Made by a program: the position numbers and the translations under genes. This document shows, in pieces, positions 45,508-54,737 of a DNA stretch of 64,000 nucleotides. Location: the NCBI RefSeq assembly GCF_900129505.1, contig NZ_LT670818.1:2914001-2978000 (forward strand). Direction: 5' to 3'. Within the stretch, counting starts at the first letter, position 1. Each line of letters opens with the position of its first letter. The notes beneath the pieces were generated by a model. The model did not search any database. It saw only the letters and a program-made list of their open reading frames with translations, and was not told the origin of the DNA. The stretch is from Bradyrhizobium erythrophlei (GTDB taxonomy: Bacteria; Pseudomonadota; Alphaproteobacteria; Rhizobiales; Xanthobacteraceae).

Positions 45508-45829
45508 TGTCGAAAGACGATGGCGCTGAAACTTGGAGCGGACTGCGGGCAGACCCGGGGGCAGTACCCGGCGCCTCCACCTTAGCAGCTTGAGCTTAAA
45601 GGTCTCATTCCGGTGAGATCGATTCTGCCGCAAGGCCGAATCCCTGGGCTGCTAAGGCGGGGGCGAAACAGGATCGATGGTCGCAAAGAAGCTCTAAATT
45701 GTGCTCGGCATGATACCGCCGTTATCGGGTCAAAAACCTAAATGCAAACGATAACGTTGCATTGAACGAAGTGCGCCTCGCGGCGTAACCTGTTCGGGGT
45801 TCGGAGCACCTGGCAACAGAAGCTTCATC
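45508..45829 (+). ncRNA. ssrA: tmRNA, circularly permuted two-piece type
   Basis: The acceptor piece comes first and ends in CGCCTCC at 45572-45578. The coding piece begins at 45659 with GGGGGCG, which pairs with it to form the acceptor stem. The intervening part is closed by CTTAGCAGC/GCTGCTAAG, the hairpin expected to be cut out. The tag frame at 45744-45788 encodes ANDNVALNEVRLAA and TAA. The layout is the one known for alphaproteobacteria. The base after ACC is T, so the CCA end is not fully encoded. The 5 prime edge of the acceptor piece is uncertain; a strong hairpin (45474-45516) lies just before it. Confidence 0.9.
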
Positions 45830-45865
45830 GCCGCGTCAACCCTCGGGTTGGCGCGGCTTTGTTTT
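45830..45865 (+). terminator. Terminator of ssrA
   Basis: GCCGCGTCAACCC, a short loop, GGGTTGGCGCGGC, then TTTGTTTT: a strong intrinsic terminator directly after the tmRNA coding piece. Confidence 0.9.
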
Positions 45866-45875
45866 GGGGGGTGTC

Positions 45876-45975
45876 AGAGCATGATCCGGAAAAGTGGGAA
45901 CCGGTTTTCCGAAAAGATCATGCTCAAACAAAAAGAGAGCGCGATGACGACTCGAAGAAGAGTCAGCCCGGTCTC
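45876..45975. repeat. Dispersed repeat, family 3 (shortened copy)
   Basis: AGAGCATGATCCGGAAAAGT, AACCGGTTTTCCGAAAAGAT, then CATGCTCAAACAAAAAGAGA and GACTCGAAGAAGAGTCA. It lacks the GACAAACGCGAAGCG block of the full copies at 41532 and 48133. Confidence 0.8.
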
Positions 45976-45991
45976 GCACCCGTTCGCTTGC

Positions 45992-46840
45992 TCAGTATTT
46001 GTAAAAACCACGGCCCGACTTTCGCCCGAGATAGCCGGCGTCGACCATTTCCTGCAGCAGCGGCGCGGGACGGTATTTCGGGTCCTTGAAGTCGCTATAG
46101 AACACGTTCATCACCGCCAGCAGCGTGTCGAGGCCGACGAGATCGGCCAGTGCGAGCGGTCCGATCGGATGGTTGGCGCCCAGTTTCATGCCGGCGTCGA
46201 TCTCCTCCATCGAGGCCAGCCCCTCCTGCAGCACGAAGATCGCCTCATTGATCATCGGGCACAGAATGCGGTTGACCACGAAGCCTGGGGCGTTCTTCAC
46301 CCCGATCGACGTCTTGCCCACGGTTCGCGCCAGTTCTTCCGTCAGCGCCACCGTGGCATCGGTGGTCTGGATGGCGCGGATGATCTCGACCAGCGCCATC
46401 ACCGGCACCGGGTTGAAGAAGTGCATGCCGACGAAGCGGCCGGGCTGGGCCAGCGTCGCGGCGAGCTTCGTGATCGAGACCGAGGACGTATTGGTTGCGA
46501 TGATGCAGGACGGTGCTGCGATGGCTTCGACCTCCTGCAGGATCTTCTGCTTGAGGGCGAGGTTTTCCGTGGCGGCCTCGATGATGAAATCGGCGCCCGA
46601 CAGGTCCTTGATGTCGGTGGTGGTCCGGATCGCCGCCAATGCCGCGGTTTTGGCCTCTTCGGTCAGCTTCTGCTTTGCGACGAGCCTTGCAAGACCGGAG
46701 GAAACGGACTCGATGCAGCGCTTCAAGGCAGCCGGATCGATGTCGCGAACGATCACATCAATTCCTGCGGTGGCGCACGCCTGCGCGATACCCGTTCCCA
46801 TCAGGCCGGAGCCGATGATGCCGACGATCTTGATACTCAT
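45992..46840 (-). CDS. 3-hydroxybutyryl-CoA dehydrogenase
   Basis: 282 residues. NAD motif IGSGLMGTGIAQ near residue 10, ATNTSSVSITKLA near 115, catalytic His-Glu region VGMHFFNPVPVMALVEII near 137, NAPGFVVNRILCPMINEA near 182, and GPLALADLVGLDTLLAV near 230 match HbdA/PaaH-type enzymes. It oxidises 3-hydroxyacyl-CoA and serves fatty-acid, aromatic or butyrate routes; products of the box pathway enter similar beta-oxidation steps. It stands alone, next to ssrA. Confidence 0.93.
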   Translation of the reverse strand: MSIKIVGIIGSGLMGTGIAQACATAGIDVIVRDIDPAALKRCIESVSSGLARLVAKQKLTEEAKTAALAAIRTTTDIKDLSGADFIIEAATENLALKQKILQEVEAIAAPSCIIATNTSSVSITKLAATLAQPGRFVGMHFFNPVPVMALVEIIRAIQTTDATVALTEELARTVGKTSIGVKNAPGFVVNRILCPMINEAIFVLQEGLASMEEIDAGMKLGANHPIGPLALADLVGLDTLLAVMNVFYSDFKDPKYRPAPLLQEMVDAGYLGRKSGRGFYKY

Positions 46841-47022
46841 ATGCCCTGTGCTCCCGCGATAGGAATTTGATACTGCGAGAAATACAGGGCGCGATGCCGG
46901 TTCGCAACCGCAAGCCGCGCCGGCCCGCGGACATGCCTTCGCCCGGTCCGCGCGTTGCAGGTCGGCTTCAATTCCGCTCGCCGCCGTGCTAAGTGATCTG
47001 CAGGCAGCAAAAGAGGTGAGCG

Positions 47023-47595
47023 TTGGCCGAAGCGATCATCTCTCCTGACACGTCCCGCAACGATCTATTGAAGGTCGCCAGCGCCGGCGTGATCTCGGGC
47101 ATCCTCACCCCGTTGATGGTGCCGCTGATCGACAGGATCGCCGGCACGCCCGGCGATTTCCGCATCGCGCTGGTGGCGATCCCGTTTGCCGTCCTGGTTT
47201 TCATCCTGATACGGCGGTTGAGTGCCAATCCGTGGTGGGCGGCGTGGATCGGCGCACTCGTCACCATGATTGCGTTCGTCGCCGCGGTGAATGCCGCGAT
47301 CTTTATCGACGGGCAGGCCGACAATGCGGCCAAGGCGGCACGAAACGTCCTGTCCGGGCTGGCCGGCGGCTTTGTTGGCGCCGGCCTGATGGCGCTCGGG
47401 ATCGCGCTATTGCCGGCCGGGCCGCGCGACGCCGCGGCGTGGCTGCCGATGCTGGCGACCGGCACCGTCGCCGGTGCGCTGCTGGCAATCGACAATGCGC
47501 TCGACCTCGATCTGGCCTCGGTGCTCTATCCGGTCTGGCAGGCCGGCGTCGGGGCCATGCTGGCGCTGGCCCTGCGGCGTGCAAAACTTTCCTGA
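47023..47595 (+). CDS. Hypothetical membrane protein
   Basis: 190 residues with four or five membrane helices (GVISGILTPLMVPLI; IALVAIPFAVLVFILI; AAWIGALVTMIAFVAAVNAAIFI; AGGFVGAGLMALGIALL; a C-terminal helix). Start is TTG at 47023 with GAGGTGAG before it. No family recognised; a single gene. Confidence 0.7.
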   Translation: MAEAIISPDTSRNDLLKVASAGVISGILTPLMVPLIDRIAGTPGDFRIALVAIPFAVLVFILIRRLSANPWWAAWIGALVTMIAFVAAVNAAIFIDGQADNAAKAARNVLSGLAGGFVGAGLMALGIALLPAGPRDAAAWLPMLATGTVAGALLAIDNALDLDLASVLYPVWQAGVGAMLALALRRAKLS

Positions 47596-47669
47596 CGCGA
47601 ATTCGTTTCGGGCCGGCCATGCCCGACCGCCCCGGTATCACCGGGGCGGCGGTCGACGGGCGCCAGCCC

Positions 47670-48035
47670 TCATGCGCCTTGCGGCACCTGATCGAGAAAG
47701 CCGGTGATGCTCTTGATCCGCCCGTCGCGGACGATCGCAAAATCCGTGCCCTTGATCGGAGCGTCGGCGCCGTCGGGGCCGAGGCCCCAGGAGAAGCGGA
47801 CGTGGTCGCCAAAACCGTCGGCGCGGCCGAGCAGTTGAAACCGGAAATCCGGAAAGCGCTGCTGCACGCCGGCGACCAAGGCGTCGACGCCGTCGTGGCC
47901 GTCGCCGCTCATCAAGGGGTCGACATAGCGAGCATCGCTGGCCCAGTTTTCGCTGAGGATGGCGCGGCGGCGGCTCGGCGTCCGCTCGTTCCACAGCTCG
48001 ATATAGCGGCTGGCAATGGTATTGACGTCAGTCAT
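47670..48035 (-). CDS. NTF2/SnoaL-like protein
   Basis: 121 residues of a cone-shaped alpha+beta barrel: NTIASRYIELWNERTPSRRRAILSENWASDARYVDPLMSGDGHDGVDALVAGVQQRFPDFRFQLLGRADGFGDHVRFSWGLG. Known relatives include SnoaL-type polyketide cyclases and ketosteroid isomerases, and many have unknown roles. Confidence 0.85.
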   Translation of the reverse strand: MTDVNTIASRYIELWNERTPSRRRAILSENWASDARYVDPLMSGDGHDGVDALVAGVQQRFPDFRFQLLGRADGFGDHVRFSWGLGPDGADAPIKGTDFAIVRDGRIKSITGFLDQVPQGA

Positions 48036-48132
48036 GTCTGTGCTCCTTCGATTTCAGCCGGATGAACCGGCGGTTTGACTATCGAAGGTTGGCGCGATCC
48101 AATCGATTACCTCCGAGGTCAAGGATTGACCT

Positions 48133-48260
48133 CTAGAGCATGATCCGGAAAAGTGGGAACCGGTTTTCCCTCGACAAACGCGAAGCGTTTGCTCGGAGAT
48201 CATGCTCAAACAAAAAGATAGAGCGGGATGACGATTCGAAGAAAAGTCATCCTGCTCTAG
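48133..48260. repeat. Dispersed repeat, family 3
   Basis: CTAGAGCATGATCCGGAAAA to AAAGTCATCCTGCTCTAG: full-length copy with complementary ends CTAGAGCA/TGCTCTAG, able to fold into one long hairpin. It fills the gap between the SnoaL-like and RidA genes. Confidence 0.88.
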
Positions 48261-48275
48261 GTCAGGAATTTCGAT

Positions 48276-48626
48276 TTACCGCGCCGCGGTCACCATGATC
48301 TCGACATTGTAGGGGGCTGCCGCGAGCTTGGCCTCGAGGGTGGCGCGCGCCGGCGTATTTCCCGCCGACACCCATCCGTCCCACACCGCGTTCATCTCCG
48401 GGAAGGTCTTCATGTCGGTGAGGTAAATCGTCGCCGTCAGCAGCTTCGATTTGTCGCTTCCCGCTTTCGCAAGATGGCTGTCGATGATCGAGAGCACTTC
48501 CTGCGTCTGCCTGGTCACGCTTTCGCCCGCCGCCTTGTTGGCGACTACCCCGGCGAGATAGACGGTGTCGCCGTGGACCACGACCTGGCTCATGCGCGGC
48601 CCGGTATCGAAACGCTGGATGGTCAT
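48276..48626 (-). CDS. RidA-family protein
   Basis: 116 residues. The family signature GNTPARATLEAKLAAAPYNVEIMVTA holds the conserved catalytic Arg. RidA proteins hydrolyse reactive enamine/imine intermediates made by PLP enzymes, or act in catabolic deamination. No PLP enzyme is adjacent, so its specific role is open. Confidence 0.92.
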   Translation of the reverse strand: MTIQRFDTGPRMSQVVVHGDTVYLAGVVANKAAGESVTRQTQEVLSIIDSHLAKAGSDKSKLLTATIYLTDMKTFPEMNAVWDGWVSAGNTPARATLEAKLAAAPYNVEIMVTAAR

Positions 48627-48729
48627 ATTGTTCTCCGAATAGGTGGGGCCGACTACTTAGCGTGCGGACGCAGCTTCCGCCACCGCGAACTCGCGGGCAG
48701 CGGCTGCCGGTCGGCTTTGACCCCGGAAT

Positions 48730-49977
48730 CTATTGCCCGAACGCCTCATAGACCAGCTTCTTGAAGGCGGGCGTGATGCGACTGCGTTCGGCCTGGCTCT
48801 GCTCCATCATGATGTAGAGCATGTCCAGTTTCGGATCGACGCCGAAGTAAGTGCCGCTGCCGCTGTCCCATTTTAATTCGCCGATCGAGCCGGGTGCCGG
48901 AGGTTTGGCGTTTCCCGGATCGGTCCGGACCGCGATGCCATAGCCATAACCAAAACCGTCGCCGGGAAAATAGAAATAATCCCGCCCGACGCCGGAGCCC
49001 GGCCCGATGTGGTCCGACGTCATCAGCTTGAACGCGGCCGGGCTGAGATATTGCCGGCCGTCGAGCTTGCCGCCGTTGAGCAGCATCTGCGCAAAACGCG
49101 CATAGTCGGCCACGGTCGAGACCAGCCCGCCGCCGCCCGATTCCCATTCAGGGTGATCGCGCCGGTCCTTCTCCGCCAGCTGCAGAATCGAATCATTCGG
49201 CAGCGGCTCCGCCATGCGTTTCCATTCGGCGGGACTGAGCACGAACTTGGTGCTGGTCATGCCGAGCGGATCGAGAATGCGTTCCTTCATGAACTGGTAG
49301 AGCGTCTTGCCGGAGACGATCTCGATGATGCGTCCGACGATATCGGTGGAGTGGCCGTAGCGCCAAAGCGTTCCGGGCTGCCGCGCCAATGGCAGGCGGG
49401 CGATGCGCTCGGCAAATTCCTGGTTGTCGAAATGCCCGGCGAAAATATGGGCGTCGCGATAGGCTTCCTCGATCAGCTCGCCGCCGATGTAGCCATAGGT
49501 GATGCCGGAGGTCTGCCGCAGCAGATCCTCGACCGTTACCGGCCTGTCCGGCGGCACCAGCTTGAGGGTAGGCTTGCCGTCCGCCGTCTTGGAAGCGACG
49601 CCGACCTTCACGCCGGCGAAGGCGGGAATGTATTTGGACACCGGATCGGACGGTGCGAGCTTGCCCTCGTCGATCAGCATCATCGCGGCGAGACAGGTGA
49701 TCGGCTTGGTCATCGAATGCAGCGCAAAGATCGTGTCCAGCGCCATCGGCACCCTGGTGGTGACATCCTGATAGCCCAAGGTCTTGAGATAGACGGGCGA
49801 TCCGTGTTGCTGGACCAGCACGACCGCCCCGGGAATCCGTCCCGAAGTCACTTCATTGTCGAAAAATGCGGACAGCCGTTCGAGCCCGGCGGCCGAGGGC
49901 GCGGGGGGCTCGGTTTGAGCGCGGGCGGGCATGCCGTTTGCAACTGCCAGCATGGCTAGGAATAGGTAAATCCGCAT
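48730..49977 (-). CDS. Serine hydrolase, beta-lactamase (class C-like) family
   Basis: 415 residues. Signal peptide MRIYLFLAMLAVANGMPARAQ. The active-site S-x-x-K is HSMTK near residue 85, the second motif Tyr is in LWRYGHSTDIVG near 205, and GGGGLVSTVADYARFAQML near 270 is typical of EstB/LRE-type esterases. It is more likely an esterase or peptidase than an antibiotic-hydrolysing enzyme. The ATG at 49977 is chosen because it yields a proper signal peptide; the frame extends 8 codons further. Confidence 0.88.
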   Translation of the reverse strand: MRIYLFLAMLAVANGMPARAQTEPPAPSAAGLERLSAFFDNEVTSGRIPGAVVLVQQHGSPVYLKTLGYQDVTTRVPMALDTIFALHSMTKPITCLAAMMLIDEGKLAPSDPVSKYIPAFAGVKVGVASKTADGKPTLKLVPPDRPVTVEDLLRQTSGITYGYIGGELIEEAYRDAHIFAGHFDNQEFAERIARLPLARQPGTLWRYGHSTDIVGRIIEIVSGKTLYQFMKERILDPLGMTSTKFVLSPAEWKRMAEPLPNDSILQLAEKDRRDHPEWESGGGGLVSTVADYARFAQMLLNGGKLDGRQYLSPAAFKLMTSDHIGPGSGVGRDYFYFPGDGFGYGYGIAVRTDPGNAKPPAPGSIGELKWDSGSGTYFGVDPKLDMLYIMMEQSQAERSRITPAFKKLVYEAFGQ

Positions 49978-50113
49978 GTTCGTCGTCGACACCAGGGCCA
50001 CAGCACGAGTGAATTTACTCCCGTCCGGGACACGGCGGCGTTCGAAAAAGCACGGTCACCCGGTTGTGTGGAACGCAAAAGCGCACGGGGCCGCAGAATG
50101 GCCGCGCCGATAT

Positions 50114-51772
50114 CTATCCCGCCGCCTTCGCCGCGGCGCGGCCGGCGTTGCGGCCGGAGAACAGGCAGCCGCCAAGAAAAGTACCTTCCAGTGAACGGTA
50201 GCCGTGCATGCCGCCGCCGCCGAAACCGGCCGCTTCGCCGGCGGCGTAAAGCCCGGGCATGATCTTGCCGTCGCCGCCGAACACGCGGGAGTCGAGGTCG
50301 GTCTCGAAACCGCCCAGCGTCTTGCGGGTCAGGATGTTGAGCTTGACCGCGATCAGCGGGCCGTGGGCGGGATCGAGAATGCGGTGCGGCTTGGCGGTGC
50401 GGATCAGCCGGTCGCCGATATAGCGGCGCGCATTGTGGATGTTCATGACCTGCGCATCCTTGACGTAGGCGTTTGCGATCTCGCGGTCGCGCGCCTCGAT
50501 CTGGGCCTTGAGGTGATCGAGCTTCAACAGATTGTCGCCGGCGAGCGCATTCATGGCGCCGACGAGATCTTCGAGATTGTCGCGCACGACGAAATCGGCG
50601 CCCTTGCTCTTGAAGGCTTCCACCGGCGCGGGCGCGCCCTTGTTGGTGGCGCGGCGCGCGGTCATCAGCCAGCTTTTTCCCGTTAGATCCGGATTCTGTT
50701 CCGAACCTGACAGCGCAAATTCCTTCTTGATGATGCTCTGGGTCAGCACGAACCACGAATAATCGTAGCCGGTCGCCATGATGTAGTGCAGTTGCCCCAG
50801 CGTGTCGGAGCCGGGAAACAGCGGCGAGGGCAGCCGCTTGCCCAACGCGTCGAACCACATCGACGACGGTCCGGGCAGGATGCGGATGCCGTGGCGCGGC
50901 CAGATCGGCGACCAGTTCCGGATGCCCTCGACGTAATGCCACATCCGGTCGCGGTTGATCAGCCGCGCGCCGGCGGCTTCCGTGATGCCGATCATGCGGC
51001 CGTCGACATGTTCGGGCACGCCGGAGATCATGCTCTTCGGCGCTTGCCCGAGCCGCGCCGGCCAGTTCCGCCGCACCAGGTCGTGATTGCCGCCAATGCC
51101 CCCCGATGCGACGATCACGGCCTGCGCGCGCAGCCTGAAATCGCCCGTGACCTTGCGCGAACTGCTTTGGCCGCGCTCCACGGGGTCGGAAGCGAGGACC
51201 GCGCCGGTGACGCCGTCGACGGCGCCGCCTGTCATCGTCAGCGCATCGACGCGATGGCGGAATTTGAAGGTCAGCCGGCCGCTGTTCTGAGCCTCGCGCG
51301 CGCGCCGTTCGAACGGTTCGACAATCCCGGGACCGGTGCCCCAGGTGACGTGGAACCGCGGCACCGAATTGCCGTGGCCCATCGCGTCATAGCCGCCGCG
51401 CTCGGCCCAGCCGACCACGGGAAAGATCCGATGGCCCATCGCGCGCAGCCAGGCGCGCTTCTCGCCGGCGGCGAAGGCGACATAGGCTTCGGCCCACCGC
51501 CTGGGCCAGAGATCCTCCTCGCGGTCGAACCCCGCCGATCCCATCCAGTCCTGTAGCGCCAGGTCAAAACTGTCCTTGATGCCGAGCCGGCGCTGCTCAG
51601 GGCTGTCGACCAGAAACAAGCCGCCGAACGACCAGAAGGCCTGTCCGCCAAGGCTTTGCTCGCCCTCCTGATCCACCACGATGACGCGTTTGCCGGCGTC
51701 AGCGACTTCGCATGCGGCAACAAGACCCGCGAGGCCGCCGCCGACCACAATTACGTCCGCATCGTCAGCCAT
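50114..51772 (-). CDS. FAD-binding dehydrogenase (KstD/fumarate-reductase-like)
   Basis: 552 residues. N-terminal FAD motif ADVIVVGGGLAGLVAACEVADAGKRVIVVDQE; GGQAFWSFGGLF near 47; ASGGIGGNHDLVRRNWP near 240; and the C-terminal GLYAAGEAAGFGGGGMHGYRSLEGTFLGGCLFSGRNAG FAD-contact block. It belongs to the large family with fumarate reductase flavoproteins and 3-ketosteroid dehydrogenases; the substrate is not evident. The start (MADDADV) is 9 codons into the open frame. Confidence 0.9.
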   Translation of the reverse strand: MADDADVIVVGGGLAGLVAACEVADAGKRVIVVDQEGEQSLGGQAFWSFGGLFLVDSPEQRRLGIKDSFDLALQDWMGSAGFDREEDLWPRRWAEAYVAFAAGEKRAWLRAMGHRIFPVVGWAERGGYDAMGHGNSVPRFHVTWGTGPGIVEPFERRAREAQNSGRLTFKFRHRVDALTMTGGAVDGVTGAVLASDPVERGQSSSRKVTGDFRLRAQAVIVASGGIGGNHDLVRRNWPARLGQAPKSMISGVPEHVDGRMIGITEAAGARLINRDRMWHYVEGIRNWSPIWPRHGIRILPGPSSMWFDALGKRLPSPLFPGSDTLGQLHYIMATGYDYSWFVLTQSIIKKEFALSGSEQNPDLTGKSWLMTARRATNKGAPAPVEAFKSKGADFVVRDNLEDLVGAMNALAGDNLLKLDHLKAQIEARDREIANAYVKDAQVMNIHNARRYIGDRLIRTAKPHRILDPAHGPLIAVKLNILTRKTLGGFETDLDSRVFGGDGKIMPGLYAAGEAAGFGGGGMHGYRSLEGTFLGGCLFSGRNAGRAAAKAAG

Positions 51773-52057
51773 AGCGTTTCCCCCAAGTCCCCAAATCATA
51801 GAAGCCCGCAGCGTTTGCCGCGGTCAACGGCAAACGCTTGCCCTCCGATGTGCACGGTGCGCAAATGAATATTAACTTGTTCCGATTTGGGACCTTTCAC
51901 CCACAGGGTGCATCCCGCCGGCAACACTCAATTTGAATTTGGGTTGAAGGGCATTCGGGATCTGGACAAAAATCCGATCCCGCAACACGCTGGCTTTCAT
52001 CTTGCATCACACAAGATCATCAGATTCGGGTTCGACAGTTTGCACTGGGGCTGGGAT

Positions 52058-52600
52058 ATGAAGTTCGTGACGGGACTGCTCGCGGTGGTTCTCCTCTTGG
52101 CAGGGGTGGGCGCGAGTCATGCGGTGGTCAGGATCGCCGACGATCGCGGCGGCCGGATCGGTACTTATGTCGACAGATATCAGGACCTGCGTACCTCGGG
52201 CGAGCAGGTCATCATCGACGGCCTGTGCGCCTCGGCCTGCACCATCGTGCTCGGCGCGGTTCCGCACGACCGGATCTGCGTGACCTCGCACGCCAATCTC
52301 GGCTTCCATGCCGCCTGGGATTTCGGCGCCAACGGCCGCGCGGTGACCAATCCCGAGGCGACCCAGATGCTGTATTCGATGTATCCCTCGCAGGTGCGGC
52401 ACTGGATCGCCGCGCGCGGGGGGCTGACCCCGCACATGATCTTCCTGCGCGGCAAGCAGCTGATGAGCATGTACAAACCCTGCTACCTCGACGCCGAGGC
52501 GTCCGCGCCACGGCCGTCAGCCGCCCGTCGGGACCGCGATTCACGTCCGCATGTTGTGATTACGCCTTCCCCGGCCGTGCTTGCCCGGCAACCCGACTAG
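52058..52600 (+). CDS. Exported protein with ClpP/crotonase-like Ser motif
   Basis: 180 residues. Signal peptide MKFVTGLLAVVLLLAGVGASHA. The segment GEQVIIDGLCASACTIVLGAVP, followed by NLGFHAAW, resembles the ClpP-fold periplasmic proteins of COG3904, with Ser in CASAC and His in GFHAAW as candidate catalytic residues. The Arg/Pro-rich tail is low complexity. The start at 52058 is the last Met before the signal peptide; the open frame upstream is untypical. Confidence 0.75.
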   Translation: MKFVTGLLAVVLLLAGVGASHAVVRIADDRGGRIGTYVDRYQDLRTSGEQVIIDGLCASACTIVLGAVPHDRICVTSHANLGFHAAWDFGANGRAVTNPEATQMLYSMYPSQVRHWIAARGGLTPHMIFLRGKQLMSMYKPCYLDAEASAPRPSAARRDRDSRPHVVITPSPAVLARQPD

Positions 52601-52672
52601 GCCTATCTGAAGGCGGCAGGCGGTGACCGGCGGCGACGCCGGTCGATCCGCCAAGTCATCAGATGGTCGCCC

Positions 52673-52879
52673 ATGGCCCAGCCGATTTCCACCCAGCAGG
52701 ATGTGTCCGCCGCAATCAGGCGGCCAGGAATTCGCCTGCCAAGAGCTGTGTCGGCGTTGGCGGTAGCCGGTGCGGGCCTCGGCACGGCGCTGCTGCTCGG
52801 TACGCTGGCGTTGTGGTTCCATTACGGCACAGCGGTGTTCTTCGAGACCATCGCCTCCGGCGTCTCCGCCTGCTTCTGA
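52673..52879 (+). CDS. Small single-pass membrane protein
   Basis: 68 residues with one hydrophobic helix (ALAVAGAGLGTALLLGTLALWFHYGTAVFFETIA). It ends 26 bp before the SCO gene on the same strand and may be co-transcribed. No known family; the context hints at respiratory-chain assembly. Confidence 0.65.
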   Translation: MAQPISTQQDVSAAIRRPGIRLPRAVSALAVAGAGLGTALLLGTLALWFHYGTAVFFETIASGVSACF

Positions 52880-52905
52880 TCCGGTAATCACAAGGGAATT
52901 TCAGG

Positions 52906-53496
52906 ATGGATCGGACCAAGCGGCCGCTGGTCATTCTCGCAGCCTTCTCGGCCAGCCTAGTGGTCGGCTTGCTGGTGATGCTGTGGGTCGTGGGTGGCCT
53001 GAAGCATGTGGCGGTGCCTGCCGCCATCGGCGGCCCGTTTCAGCTGACCGACCAGTCCGGCCAGGCCGTGACGGAAAAGGACATGGATGGCCATCCGACC
53101 CTGATTTTCTTCGGCTTCACCCATTGCCCCGACGTCTGTCCGACCTCGCTGTTCGAGATTTCCGAGGTGCTCAAGGCGCTGGGCAAGGACGCCGACCGGC
53201 TCAACGCCTATTTCATCTCGGTCGATCCGGAGCGCGACACCGCGGGTGCGATGAAGGATTACCTTTCGAGCTTCGATCCGCATCTGAGGGGCCTGACCGG
53301 CACCCCGGAACAGGTGACGAAAGTGACCTCCGCCTACCGGGTTTATGCCAAGAAAGTCCCGCTCAAGGACGGCGACTACACCATGGATCACACCGCGCTG
53401 GTCTATCTGATGGACCGCGACGGCAAATTCGTTTCGCCGTTCAACCTCAATCGGAAGCCCGAGGAAGCCGCGGCTGATCTCAAACGTTACCTCTGA
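52906..53496 (+). CDS. SCO-family copper/thiol protein (SenC)
   Basis: 196 residues. One N-terminal membrane anchor (about 7-28), then a thioredoxin-like domain with the copper-binding C-x3-C in FTHCPDVCPTS near residue 76 and the matching His in MDHTALVYLMD near 163. SCO proteins deliver copper or reduce cysteines of the CuA site during cytochrome oxidase assembly. The fold motif FQLTDQSGQAVTEKDMDGHPTLIFFGF is intact. Confidence 0.93.
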   Translation: MDRTKRPLVILAAFSASLVVGLLVMLWVVGGLKHVAVPAAIGGPFQLTDQSGQAVTEKDMDGHPTLIFFGFTHCPDVCPTSLFEISEVLKALGKDADRLNAYFISVDPERDTAGAMKDYLSSFDPHLRGLTGTPEQVTKVTSAYRVYAKKVPLKDGDYTMDHTALVYLMDRDGKFVSPFNLNRKPEEAAADLKRYL

Positions 53497-53513
53497 GCGG
53501 GCCACTTCGTCTT

Positions 53514-53672
53514 CTCCCCTCCCTCCACGCGCATCGCGCGCGTGGCGGGGTCCGAGGCGAGCGAAGCTCGCTCTCGAGGTAGGGGGTGGGGGGTCTATCC
53601 GCTTGCTCCTCTGGCAGAGAGTTTGCTGAACCACCCCCCACCCCTCCCCGCCGCTTTGCGGGGAGAGGGGCG
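53514..53672. repeat. Dispersed hairpin repeat, family 5
   Basis: Same layout as 30949-31075: CCCTCCCTCCACGCG, GGGGGGTCTATC, CTCTGGCAGAGAGTTTGC, then CCCCCCACCCCTCCCCGCCGC with a facing G-rich arm. A triple AAGAAACCTCCC-like tandem follows at about 53731-53780. No ORF is supported in this gap of about 325 bp. Confidence 0.78.
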
Positions 53673-53821
53673 AAGAGTGGCAGACGACATTCGCCTTATC
53701 GGCCGGATGGTCTATAAGGCCGTCGAATTCCCAAGAAACCTCCCAAGAAACCTCCCAGGAAAACTCCCAAGAAACCCCTCGGCAAATGCGATCCCTGACA
53801 GCCTCATTTCCCGGCGCAACA

Positions 53822-54721
53822 ATGTTTCAAACGCTCCACGCGGCCTCGTCGGCAGCGGTCTTGGCGATAGCCGGCCTGTCGCTCGGCGTTTGGCTGGCGC
53901 TGGCCGGCGGCGCCGCGCAGGCGCAAGGCATCGCAAAACCCGGCACCGAGGCGGCGCCGCAGGCCGTTCCCGGTTTCTGGGATCCGAGGCGGCGGCCGGA
54001 CCGGCCTGATCTGTCCCGCCTGACCGTGATCCGGTTTCTGACCGAAACCGATTATCCGCCGTTCAACTTCACCGGGCCCGACGGCAATCCGGCCGGCTTC
54101 AATGTCGATCTGGCCCGGCAGATCTGCGAAGAGATCAAGGTCACCTGCACCATCCAGATGCGCAGGTTCGAGACCCTGCTCGACGCGCTCTCCAGCAACC
54201 GGGGCGATGCCATCATCGCGTCGCTGGCGGTGACACCGCAGATGCGCGCCCGGCTCGATTTCAGCGATCCTTATTACCGGGCGCCGGCGCGATTCGTGTC
54301 GCGGCGCGATGCCGTGATACCGGAGATTCGCCCCGAATATCTCGAAGGCAAGAAAGTCGGCGTCGTCGCCGGTTCCTCGCACGAGGCCTATCTGAAGGCG
54401 ATGTTCACCGACGCCGAGCTGCATTCCTATCCCAATGACGACGCACTGCGGCTGGCCTTGCGGCGCGGCGAGGTCGATTTCATTTTCGGCGACGCGATCT
54501 CGCTGGCGTTCTGGATCAACGGCACCGATTCCGACGGCTGCTGCGCGTTCTCCGGCGGCCCGTTCGTCGAGAGCCGCTATTTCGGCGAGGGCATCGGCAT
54601 CGGCGTGCGCAAGGGCAACGATCTCTTGCGGCAGGCGCTGAACTGGGCGCTGTTCCGGGTCTGGGAAAAAGGCCGCTACACCGATTTGTGGCTGCGCTAT
54701 TTTTCCGTGAGTCCGTTCTAG
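53822..54721 (+). CDS. ABC-type amino-acid/solute binding protein
   Basis: 299 residues. Signal peptide (AAVLAIAGLSLGVWLALAGGAAQAQ, cleavage near 38). The mature SBP family 3 domain shows VIRFLTETDYPPFNFTGPDGNPAGFNVDLARQICEEIKVTC, TQ-like RGDAIIASLAVTPQMRARLDFSDPYYRAPARFV, and KVGVVAGSSHEAYLKAMF. No permease or ATPase genes are adjacent, so it may work with a distant transporter. ATG 53822 is the start that gives a clean signal peptide. Confidence 0.88.
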   Translation: MFQTLHAASSAAVLAIAGLSLGVWLALAGGAAQAQGIAKPGTEAAPQAVPGFWDPRRRPDRPDLSRLTVIRFLTETDYPPFNFTGPDGNPAGFNVDLARQICEEIKVTCTIQMRRFETLLDALSSNRGDAIIASLAVTPQMRARLDFSDPYYRAPARFVSRRDAVIPEIRPEYLEGKKVGVVAGSSHEAYLKAMFTDAELHSYPNDDALRLALRRGEVDFIFGDAISLAFWINGTDSDGCCAFSGGPFVESRYFGEGIGIGVRKGNDLLRQALNWALFRVWEKGRYTDLWLRYFSVSPF

Positions 54722-54737
54722 CGTCGTCCCTCGCGTT

